DNA of 64,000 nucleotides, from assembly GCA_033675265.1 (NCBI GenBank), contig JAUJYZ010000616.1:1-64000 (forward strand), given 5' to 3'. Shown piece by piece: positions 22,937-34,200 of this stretch (position 1 is its first letter; every line of letters begins with the position of its first letter). The position numbers were made by a program, and so were the translations under genes. Below the pieces are notes generated by a model, which saw only the letters and a list, made by a program, of their open reading frames with translations, was not told where the DNA came from and made no database searches. The DNA is from Actinostola sp. cb2023. Its lineage: Eukaryota > Cnidaria > Anthozoa > Actiniaria > Actinostolidae.

Positions 22937-23023
22937 AGCCTGCGTAGCTTGGCGGTTTTTAGGAAGGGGAGGGGGAAGGGCTTTGCCCTTCCCCCTCCTA
23001 AAAACCGCCAATCTACGCAGGCT
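22937..23023. repeat. Perfect-looking hairpin (87 bp)
   Basis: 'agcctgcgtag' and its complement flank 'ttggcggtttttaggaag' and complement, closing on 'gggctttgccc'. The stem is about 40 bp and GC-rich with almost no loop. Confidence 0.85.
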
Positions 23024-23177
23024 AACCCTGACCGAGTTTATGTTCAAAATGTGACCTGAGACGAGTCCATATTAGGCTCAAACCCGGACTGAATCCAGCG
23101 ACAATTTAACACCCTCCCCTCCCCTCCATCTCTTCATAGTAAATATTCCAGACACAAAGTTAGTACTCACAGAATTC

Positions 23178-23183
23178 TTTATT
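23178..23183 (-). terminator. Candidate distal polyadenylation signal of the giant coiled-coil gene
   Basis: AATAAA on the minus strand about 1.03 kb after the stop codon. Not confirmed by a downstream GU-rich element that I could identify with confidence. Confidence 0.25.
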
Positions 23184-24035
23184 AGGAATTAACGTTTGTG
23201 ACATCACACAAAGCCTACATTCATCTTCAACACGTGCCCCTAATTCATTGTTAACCTAGTCCCTTGGCTTCTTGTTGAGAGGGACGACATACTCGAGATG
23301 TGTATTGCTACCATTAACTTGCTTAAACGCCATTCCAAACATTACTTAGTTTCGACCATTTATTACTCTAGATCTTCCGCTGCCTTTTGAGACGCTGTTA
23401 ATTTGAGACACTGTTAATTCAATTTCAACGATTTACGAAATCATTTACAAGAAACTTGTGGACTGATGACCAAAGTGTAACTCGTGGATTGCTAACCGAC
23501 GCGCAAATAAGCTCGTCGGTTTTTTTTAATAAGTGTTTGTTGATCTTGCTTCGCTGTGAACAGCGTCTCTCAGGGAAGTGTTGCAAGCGTGAATTGTGTT
23601 TCGCCTTGCTTATTTCTGGTTAAGAAGTGCTTGCTCCTTAAATTAACTTAAACAATAATGACGCATTTTCTAACACGCGATGAAATGTTTAATCTATAAA
23701 TAACAACTTGCTAACTTAGATTTAGCGAAAACAATTGCAGGAAAATTGTGCTGACGATTTTTTTTGGAATTTCATTTTAAATTTCTTATTCTAGCCCTCC
23801 TTGATGAAAAATACGGTTCACGATTAATATTATCAGAAAGCAACCAAATTTGCAGTCGGTTATCATATTTGTAATGGGTGAAAAATTCATAAATACGATG
23901 ACTCTTCCTCGACTGAATATGCGTTGTCGTGCATTGCGTTACTCGCGTGACCAAACGTCACCATCACATCACCATGACAACACGTATTCGTCAGACCTAT
24001 TACCATAGTAACCATAAAGGCATGTAATTGGCTAC

Positions 24036-24041
24036 TTTAAT
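24036..24041 (-). terminator. Candidate proximal polyadenylation signal
   Basis: ATTAAA on the minus strand about 170 nt after the stop codon of the giant coiled-coil gene, in an AT-rich 3' flank. It is the nearest plausible hexamer. Confidence 0.3.
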
Positions 24042-24210
24042 AAAACCTACAATGTTGACAAAATATCATCCTTGCTGTGGTTTGACTTAAAGTGACTTGA
24101 CTTAAAGTGGCTTGACTAAAGTGACTTAATGTGCATTTATGGAATTAAAAAAACCTAATAAACATAAAAAATTTAATCACAGTATTTTCTTCGTTGTCTT
24201 CAAAGTCGGT

Positions 24211-24721
24211 TTACCTCTTGGTCGACCTTGATGATTTGACGACAACTCTTTTGGTGGTGACTTCGGGCTCGTCGTCGTCGTCGTCGTCAAACTCCAATCC
24301 GGTTGACTCTCCCCTTGGGCTTCCGCCGCCAAAGATGTCTTGTAGGGATTTTTCAGTCGAGGAGCTTACTGCATCGCCGCCGACAGCTGATCTCGATGTC
24401 TCTGTCCTTGTCACGGTGGTTGTTAGGCCAGGCGAGCCTCTGGGGTCAGTCGTTGTGTAATGCTTTCGGACGATGGAGATGTTACCAGGAGAGCTCATTT
24501 GCGAGCTGACTGTGCTGGCAGTTATGCTGGTCATAGCCATTTGTCTTTGAAGGTTGTCCACTTGGTAGCGGAAATTTTCGCGCTGACTCATGCAGTCCTT
24601 CAGTTGTGATGTGATATCCTCAAGTTGCAAGTCAGATTTACTCCTCAGGTTGTTTATCTGTATGCGTTGGCTTTCCTTGTCGCGATTACAGTCATCGAGG
24701 GCTGTATCCAAGCGGGTCAAC
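24211..24721 (-). CDS. Giant coiled-coil gene, exon 5 (rod end, tail, stop)
   Basis: Acceptor 'ccttttaaacag' and one base completing Lys, then 'LTRLDTALDDCNRDKESQ...' to the end of the rod near 'NLQRQMAM', then the tail. The tail has Ser/Thr-rich sequence, SSPGN, GSPGL and GSPRG (Ser-Pro sites), 'SLQDIFGGG', an Asp run coded by a GAC repeat (about 24268-24288), and the basic C-terminus ending at TAA 24211-24213. The Ser-Pro sites and the basic end could be regulatory or binding sites, by analogy with filament proteins. Confidence 0.92.
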
Positions 24722-25136
24722 CTGTTTAAAAGGAATTTCAAATCGTTAAGAAAAGCTGGCAGACTTTCAATTGGTGGGAGACGAACAATGGATTGAGAAA
24801 ACAAGGAACATATTTGATTCAGCGGTTAAAGGAAATCTATGATACCATAAAAAGAGTACTGTTCGTCGGAGTAAGCCGAGAAGAAGAGCCTCGAAATGCC
24901 AGTAAAGTTAAGTACTCTTTTTTACGGTGTCATAGATTTCTTTTATCCATTGAATTTATCATTATACACCGACGCAGCCCATACCAGTGTGCTCGCTAGT
25001 TTCCATTTATATTTGATTCAGCGTTAAGTTACTAACCACTAGAACGATAGTATTATTAGTATTATTTTTTATTATTATTTTAATCCAGCTGCTGTAAAAA
25101 GCATTGAGTTTTCTGAAATGCGTTTTTAAGTAATAA

Positions 25137-25217
<81 letters not shown>

Positions 25218-28200
25218 GAAACATCTAGTTGCTTACTTGTTTTGTAGTTTTGTAATTTCGACATGGTATTCTGCTTTGCCTTGCTGATTGAACTTGTTAT
25301 CACTATCCATTTCACTGATGCGGTGTTGTAGAACGGTCAACTCGTCCTCAAGCTCTTCGTTTCTTTCGCGAGTAAGGTCGCACTTCTCTTCCATCTCGGA
25401 GATTCTCTTCTGATAGGCAATGATTTCATCTTTGTAGCCTTCGCATTTCAGAGTTACGTTCTTGATTGTGACGTTAATGATGGTCAAATGCTCTCTCAAC
25501 TCTTTGTTCTCGTGGTCCAATTTGGCGATCATCTTGTGAGCATCCAACAGCTCGGCTGTGATTTCGTTCTCTCGTTCTTGTGCGCGTTTGTAGGCGGCTT
25601 GAAGAACAGCGTAGGAGGTCGAGTCATCATAGTCTTCGATGCTGCTCTTCGATCTGATGTCATATTCAGCTTCAAGTTGGGCAATGCGCTTCTGAAGAAC
25701 ATCACTCTCAGACTGGAGGTTTTCCTTGCCAAGTCTGCAGTTCTCGAGGTCATTCTGAAGATCTTGAATCTTTCGCTTAGCGGCTTCATAGTCATGGAAG
25801 AGCTTGTTTTTATCGTTGGCAAGACCTTGGTTTGTATTCTCCAGGTGGTTGATAGTCTTCTGCATGCTCGCAAGCCTTTCTTCTATTTTCTGTTTCTCCA
25901 AGCTGATGCCTTCAAAGTTTTTCTGGAGGGTGTTGTACTTGTTCTGCCAAGTAGTGACATCAGATGCATAGCGGTCTTTCTCTGCACGCAGGCCATCGAT
26001 ATCGTCGCCTGGTGCGCTAAACAGATCTCCAGCTCCAGATTCGAGCTGGCCTCCAGCATCACGGATGATGGTCGTCTCAGTCTCGACTCTCTCATAACGG
26101 CTACGCGCTTCCTGGAGTTGCTTCTGAATCGATTCAATCTCGATCTTCAATCTGGTTGTCTCCTCGCGCGAGTTTTGAAGCTTGTTCTCCAGGTCAGCCA
26201 ACAGTGGCTCGATCCTAACCAATTCTGATTGGAAGTCGCGCCTTTCAGACATTATGGTTTCAAGATCGTTCCTGAGTATTGCTAGTTCTTTCCTCAGCTT
26301 GTCATTGTCTCCGAGCAGATTTCTGATTTCCTCTTCCAAGCGATCCACAGTGAATTTCCTCTCAGCGTGCTCATCGACTTGGGCGTCGTACTTCTGTTGC
26401 AGCTCCCGAAGTTTCTTCTGGAGTTTGGCGATTTCAGCTTTGAGATCTTCATTTCTAGCTTTGGTTTGATCGAGGATTCCACGGAGTTGAGCTTGAGTCT
26501 TGGCTTCATTTTGGAGTTCATCCTCAAGAGCATTGATCTTATTTTGCAGATTCTGTTTCTCCCTCTGGAGTCCACTCTTCGCGTTTTGTGCGCTCTGCAA
26601 GGCTGCATCAAGATCTGCAATCTTCTTGTACGCATCCAAAAGCTGTGGACAGATAAATGTTTGTCGATCAGTACCACAATCAAATATCAATATCTTATAA
26701 TCAAAATTGGTCTCTATATTCGCTACTATATTGTTCTCATATGACCTGTACGGACCGGCGCGCGCGCTCTCAATAAAACCATTGGAAAAAGTCACATGAT
26801 TGGGCAGATACGGATTTTTGGAGCTGTCCCGGAAAAAGCCGTATCCGGTAAAATAGACAAGATAATATTAATTTGTTTACTTCTTTCTGTTGTGCTTCAA
26901 TGTTCTGTTGGGCTTCCTCGTTTTGGGCCTCGACTTGAGCGATCTTGTGCCTTGCGTTCACAAGCTCATCAGTAAGATCTTTGATTTTGCTGTCGTAAGT
27001 CTGGTTATACGTCTCCAAACGGGTGACTTTGTTCTTTAGGTTGTGGACTTCTTGCTCCAATTCAGCGTTTCTCTTCTTCCATTCTAATGCGTCTTCAGGA
27101 TCAATCTGTCGAGACAAAAGTATGAATTGTTAAAGTGACAAATCATGAATCTGCAATCGCTAAAAACAAATATTTCTGACGAAAAACCAATGTAAGGTAA
27201 GCTATAAGCTTATCAATATTTGTTAATGAAGAACGCGTGCATGCGCAATGTGACTTCTAAGAATCATTGTAAAAACAGTTAATCACGAACCGCTTCATAT
27301 CAATGAGTGATTCAAGGAGTAATAAAAACGTCATTATCCTTACCCTATTCCTAGATTGAAGGTCGTTCAGGGCATCCTCCATCTCCTTGATTCGCTTATC
27401 TTTCCAAGCGGACTGTCCTTCAAGGCTGTTCTTTTCGCGAGTGATGTTTGCCAAGTCGGTTTCAGCTCTGTTAAGTCTTATACGCAATGATGACAAATCG
27501 TTATCTACGGCCTCCTTGTCTGCTTTCAACTTCTTGTAAGCAGCATCCAGATCCTTGAATCTCTTGGAGTTCGAGATGTTGATCTCCGTAGTGAAGAGTG
27601 ACGATTGTGGAGCTGATTGGACATCGCTTGCTTGTTGGACAACCACCAAGTCACTTTGGATCTTGTTTTTCTCTTGGCGTTGAGTTTCAATCTCAATCCT
27701 CAGGTGTGAGATGGTTTTCTTTAGGGAAATGATTTCCACCTTGAGACGATTCTTGTCAGCTTCTAGCACTTTAGCGCGGTTCTCCCAGTAGAAGATCTTT
27801 TGGTTCTTGGCCGCGAGTTCGCTTTGAAGTCTTTCGACGTCCTTAAGTGCATTCAAGTACTTGTTCTTGAAATCTGTTGCATTGGCATTTGCGCTTGCCA
27901 ATTCTTTCCTGAGGCGGTCGTTTTCATCCCTTGCAAGGTTTAGGAAGTGTTCTAACTCTGTGATCCTGGCATCCTTGTCGTGGATTAAGCGGTTAAGATT
28001 AGCAATTTGATCAGAATATTCATCGTTCCTTTCTTGAAGCTTGGCCACCTTCTGTTTCAAAGCGTAGATCTCGTTCTCTAACTGCCTCTGGTTATTTTCG
28101 TACCAAAGTATTTGGTTGTCTTTGTCAGCCAGTTCTCTCCTCAGTCCATCTACTTGCATTGACAATTCACTTGCAGCTCTTTGTGCTTCAAACATGTCTT

Positions 28201-31200
28201 CCTTCGCTCTTGTAAGCTGGGCACGCGTCTCGTCAACATCACCACGAAGCTTGGCAATATCTTGTTGAGCTCTGTTGTAGTCCTCTTCCAAGCTAGCGTA
28301 CTTCTTCTGTGCATTTATCAGCTCAGCGTTGAGATTGTCGTTTTCTGTTACCATCATTTGAAGTTTCAGCGTGATGTCACCTAAATTTCTCTTGAGTTTG
28401 TAGACCTCGGCTTCCAGGTCTTCTCTTCGCTTTTTGGAGTCGGTTACTTGCTGTCGCAAGGCGTTCAACTCTTGGATAAGCATATTGTTATCACGCTCAA
28501 GGCTGTTCTTCTGAGTTCTTAGGGACGCGATTATTCCAGGGGCATCTGTCTGATCTCCCATGGAAGACAGTTTAGTCTTCAGATCTGTGAGTGATCGCTG
28601 GAGGTCCATGATCTCGTCTTCCAGATCTTTAATCTTCTTGTCCCTATTTTGGATTTCCACTTGAAGCTTATTATTGTTGTCTAGTATGCTCTTGTTTGTC
28701 CTCTCTAGTTTGGAGTATTTGGTCTTCAGGCCCTCGAGTTCAGTTCGTAACTCTTCGGATTCCCAGTCTGGTGCTGATTCAACGGTTGTCATGCTTTCCA
28801 TCGTGATTCCAGATTCGACTGGTCTTTGATTCTCCAGGCTTATAATTTGTTCCGTTGCTTGACTGAGTTTCTGGTGAAGATCAAGTTCGTTGTCACTCTT
28901 GATCTTCACTGCGATGTCCATCTCCGCTACACGTTTCTTGAGGTTGACATTCTCTTCTTCTAGACGCCTTGCATTGTCACGATGTCCCTCGCCTGAATTC
29001 TCAATGATGGTTAGACGGTCCGTCACAGATGCTAAGGTCTTCTCGAGATCTCTAATCTTTAGTTGAGCTGCTTCGTAGTCTGCCTCTAGACGGCGCATGT
29101 TCTTTTTCAAGGAATCGTTTTCCCTTTCCAGCTCTTCCAACCTGTTCTTCAGATCCAGTATCGTTCTATCTCTGCCGTCAATTTCTTTGATGTAGTAGTC
29201 AATCTTGCTCTTCAGATCATTCAGCTCACGTTCGATTTGATTCTTTTCGTCTCTCTGTGCATTTAGCTGTCTGCGCAGTTCATCAATCTTGTCATTCAAC
29301 TGTTCTTTCTCCTTGGTAATGTCGCGGATCTGTTGCTCCAAGATCGCAATTTTGTTGGAGCTGGTTCTAAGATCCTCCAGCACACGATCCCGTTCACTTG
29401 TAACCCTAGCCAGAAGGTTCTCGAGCTCGTTGATCTTATTGGTCAAGTCAAGGATTTCTTGCTGATGTCTTGCGTTGTCTTCTCTGAGGTCCTCATTTTC
29501 CTCCTTTATAGCAGCCAACTGCTTCTTCACACTGTCAAGTTGACCTTCAATATACTCCTTGCTGGCCATGAGACTGTTAATGGTGTTGTCTTTCTCAGTC
29601 GCCTCTCTTTCTAGGCTCTCCACTTCCATCTTCAGTTCGACGTTCTTCTGCTGAAGTTCAAGGATTTCATTACGAGCTTGATCGTAGCGTTCCTTAAATG
29701 ACTCGAGCTGCCTTTTCAGTGACTCATTCTCCTTCAGGGCATTATCCCATTCAATTTCCTTGTCAGCAAGTTCATTATTGACAGCTACCAGGTCGCTTTT
29801 AAGAGCCTGTTTCTCTTTCTCCAAACGATCTCTCAATGCTTCCAGATCGCGTATCTTCTTGTTGAGGGAATTAACTGTTGCTCGAAGATCCACATTATCT
29901 TGTTGCAGTTGACGATAATCAGCTTCCAATTTCTCGTAGCGGTTTTTGTACGACTGTAATTCTTGCTTGAATCTGTTCTCGCGGTCTTGACTGGCTTTGT
30001 AGAGAGTCTCGATCTCATAGTAGCGCGTGTCGTGGGTAGAGCTGGCGTTATCTCTTTCCTCCCTCTCCTTGTTCAAGTTGCCAATAGTTATTTCCAGCTT
30101 GCTGAGATTTACATTGGTGTTCTTGTATGTTTCTTCTAATGTCCTCAACTTGTTGATAGTGCTTTCCAGTTGGTTCTTGGTTTCCATAAGCTCTTTCCTA
30201 AGCCTTGCGAGCTCTTCATCCACAGCCGCCTTGGCATTTCTAAGCCTGTCGATGACAGCATCTTTCTCGCTGAGTTCTTTAATCTTTACCTCGAGCTCTC
30301 TTTCCCTTTGCTTGAGGTCACTCAGGATAGCAAGATAATCTTCTTTCAACTTCCTGTACGTTATGTTCAGGTTCTCCAGCTCGGTCTTGAGATTATCACG
30401 CTCCTTCTTGATGCTTGCCATTTGCCCCTCCAGAAGAGCAAGGCGGTGATTCTTGCTACTGAGGTCGTTTTCGAGGGCATTTCTCTGTTCTTTCATTTCT
30501 TTGAGTTCTCTCTCGAGTTGTTGGATGCGATTGGCTAAAATCTTGTTCTTGCGTTCCAATTCTTTCTTTTCCTCTCTTGCAGTGTCGGCACTTACATTAG
30601 CAGCCAAGACATCACGTTTGGCTTCTTCCAATTCTTTCTGGAGCTTCTTGATTTTGTTGTTCAGCTCTGTGATGACTTTATCTTTCTTGGCAATGATTTG
30701 GTTTAAACCGTCGTTCATTTTCTGCTGCTGTAAGTTAGAAGCTTCCAAGGCTGCAATGCGTTCCTTTGCAGGTACAAGTCTTCCATTAGCCTCTTTGAGT
30801 TGGTCTTTGAGCTGTTGGTTTTGTTTCTTTAGAGAGTCGATTTGGTTCTCTAGTCTACTGATCTTTCCTTGTAGGTCATAAAGATCGTCTTCGGCTTTCT
30901 TTCGGTCTTCCTGAGCATTGTCAAGATCACTCTCTAGTTCGTTGACTTTGCTTTGGGCGACCAGCATGTTCCTGTTGATGTCGTCCTTTTCTCCTTCTAG
31001 TCTCTGAACTTCTTTCAAGAGATCTGCAATCTTCTCATCAGCAGCTTCAAGTTCAACTTTGAGTCTGTCGATTTCCTTCTGTTTGAAGACGTCACGATCC
31101 TCGAAAGTTCGAACTTTGTTTCTAAGATTTAGAAGTTCCTTCTCCATCTGTGCCACCTTCTCTCTCTCGCTTTCCAAGAAGCCACTCGATTCATTTGCTG

Positions 31201-34200
31201 AATCCATGAAATCTTGATAGCTACTCTCAACGTTAGAGACCTTGTCTTGGACGATGATGCATTCGTTCTGAAGAGTTGCATTGTCTTGGGTGTGCTTTTC
31301 AATCTCGGTCACTAGTCGACTGATTTCCTCCTCCTTGACTTTGAGTTGTATCAGCAACTTGCGCTTCTCATCTTCGCTTGACTGGAGCAGTGATTTAGTG
31401 TGTACCAGGTCAGCTCTGAGCTCATCGACTTCTTTATCGAGTTTATAAATTTGGTTCTTCAGAGCCTCGATGGTAGCATCTTTTTCAAAGGAGTCTTTCT
31501 GGGCTTCATCAACTAGATGCTGTGCATCTTTCAAAGCGTTCTTCAAACGATCGACCTCATCTTGTAACTTCTCGACAATGAAGTTGTGGTTCTTGTAATC
31601 TTCTTCAAGGACAGTGCTTCTATTTAGGGCATCTTGAAGCTCCTTTTCTAAACGAGCAACTTTCTGAGCGAGAGCCAGTACCTGTTGTTCGAAGTCTCGT
31701 TTTTCTTTCTCCGAGCTGTCGTACGCTGACTCCAGTTCTGAAATGCGCTGTTCCTTATTCTGGAGCTCTCGGTTGAGGCGGTCAATTTCATCTTCTAACT
31801 GCTTGTTCTCGTCTTCCACCATGGTTGCTCTCTTGTTTGCTTCATTTAAGTCCTCTTGCATCTCCTTGGCTTGATCTTCTAAAATGTCGTTCTTAGTGTT
31901 GAGCTCACCGACGTCATTTTCGAGGGCGTTGATTTTGTCCTCCAGCTGACGAATTGTGTTCTTCAGATCGTCAATAGTCTTCTGTTTGCGGTTGTTGTCG
32001 TTCTTGTATTTTTCGAGGTTTCTTTGTGAATCGATAAGCTCTGTCTGTATGGCGGCAATCTGTTTCCTTAGTTGGGCCACTCTGTCCTTCTCAGACTCGA
32101 GGTCGGATTTCAGCTGGACTTTGGCTTTTTGAGCAGCATCAAACTGTGCCTCGAGGTTGGCATTCTTGCTTCGTAAGGCATCAACTTGTCGATCTAGGTC
32201 ATCTCTTGTATTCTCACTTCTTTCCAATGCAATCCTCAATTCCTGGATTCTCTTTTCCATGGGTGCTAGATTCTGCTTCAGCTCGTCCCTTTCTTTGGAA
32301 GTTACCTCGTAAAGTGACTCCAAGTCGCTCACTTTGCCAGTGGTACCACCGAGTCTGAAACGAAGTCCATCAACTTCAGAAATAGACGATTCATAGGTCG
32401 ACTGGAGTTGAGAATGAGAAGTAGAGATGTTCTCGATCTCAGATTCCAACTCTCGAATGCGTGAACGGTAACGAGAGACTTCATTTTCAAGCTGTTTGAC
32501 CCTGCCGCTTGCTTTCGAGAGCTCAGTTTCTGCTGCTGCTAGCTTCTTCAGAGTGATGGATAGCTCACGCTGAAAATCTCCATTCTCTAGCCTCAAACTT
32601 TCCACAGATGCGTCCAGTTCTGACACATGCTTTTGGGCATCACGCAGATCTCGTTCGACGTTCTGCCTCTGCTTACTTTCCAATTCAGCCTTCAGTTCAG
32701 CTTGAGAGAGTTCCTGTCGGACTTGCTCAAGCCGATCTTCAAGATCTGAATTCCTCTTCTCCAGGGCTCGAATCTGCTTGTCTTTGACGCCAACCTCATC
32801 ACGAAGTCTGTCGGCCACCTTCTTGTTGTTGAGGGCATCGGTACGATATTCAGCGATGTTTTCCTTGGTCCTCCTCAGCTCCTCTCGTGATCTCTCCAGC
32901 TTGTCTTTCAAATCGTCCCGTTGTTTCTGGGAATTGACCAGAGAAGCCTCGTACTTGCGCACCTTCAAGTCGCAGTCTCTCCTGGATGCTTCAAGGTCTC
33001 TGATGGCTTTGTCATAATCTCCTTGCATCCTGGCAAGCTTGGCTTGCAATACTGCAATTTCGTCACGCAGAGATTCTTTCTCATCCATAGAGCTCTTGAT
33101 GGTTGTTTCATACGTAGTGATCTCCTGCTGAGCTATGAAAAGGTCCTCCTCTGGGGCAGACTCGACGATGTGGGTTACATCGGAGCTGATAACCATTTCC
33201 TGGCTCATGCTTTCGATCCGCTTCTGAAGATCAAGCTTATCGGCGCGGAGACTGGATATCTCGTTGCTCTTTTTGCTCAGCTCTCGTTTCAGCATTTCAT
33301 TCTCAGTTTCTTTATCCATAAGCCTGCGGCGCACCAATGTCAGCTCGTCAGTAAGCTTGCGGTTGTCCCCCTTGCAAGTCTGCAACTGTTCTTCGATGCT
33401 CCGCCTTTGCCTTTTGAGATTTTCGATCTCCATTTGAAGCTTGCGTACCTGTTCATAGTAAAATTACGACAAACAATGCATAACTTGAATTGTGTCTCCG
33501 TTAACCATGCACATAATATATTAACCGCTCCAAAAGTCACTAAACAACTCGGAATCATATTAGATCTATTGTAGTTCAGGTTACCCTGGGTTCTAGGGCC
33601 CCGAGGAGGACTGAAAGAGAGAAAAGAGGAGAGGGGGAGGGCCCTCTCCCTCTCTCCCCCAATCCCTCTCGGTCCCCACTCCTCGGGGTAGCAGAAAATG
33701 TACCTGGGCGTGGAGTATATCCCGGATAGATCATGTCTGTACAGTTGTCAGAAAGTCCAAACAAATAAAGAAAACATCGTTTTTCGCTCCAATATTGATT
33801 TTGACATTGTCATTTTAAAATAATATCTTAAAAAACCTGTTTTGTGTATAATGTATTAACCACTCCGGCAAAAATTAGTAAACAATTTAGAATCATATCG
33901 TGATCTATTGTAGTTTAATCGTTCCTTATCGTTCCGCAATCACAAGAGTATCTCGAACATATCGAATGTGTGCACCACAAAAGGTGGTGTGTCGGTACTA
34001 TCTATTATTGCAATCTGTTTTGTATAACGGCAGATATTTAACATGCGAAGCTGTGATGGAACAACGAACACCGAATTGATTGTTGATATTTTTGACTGGT
34101 ATTTCTGTTTCTTTGGCATGTTGACGGTCGTTATGTTCATTTGAATAGGTCAGTTTTTTCCTGCCTGTACGACTGCCAAAAACCCCAAGGAAAACGTCGT

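Larger units (their letters stand above)
24722..25236 (-). other. Intron 4 of the giant coiled-coil gene
   Basis: Contains a mobile-element tail with (ATT)n (25079-25215) starting only about 20 bp from the exon-4 donor, and an inverted repeat (24827-24946). Confidence 0.8.

Noticed and set aside
25488..33574. Plus-strand and off-frame ORFs of up to 246 codons across the giant gene
   Set aside because: Shadows of the coding strand. The Glu/Lys/Leu-rich sense strand with low stop density opens antisense Leu/Phe/Ser frames.
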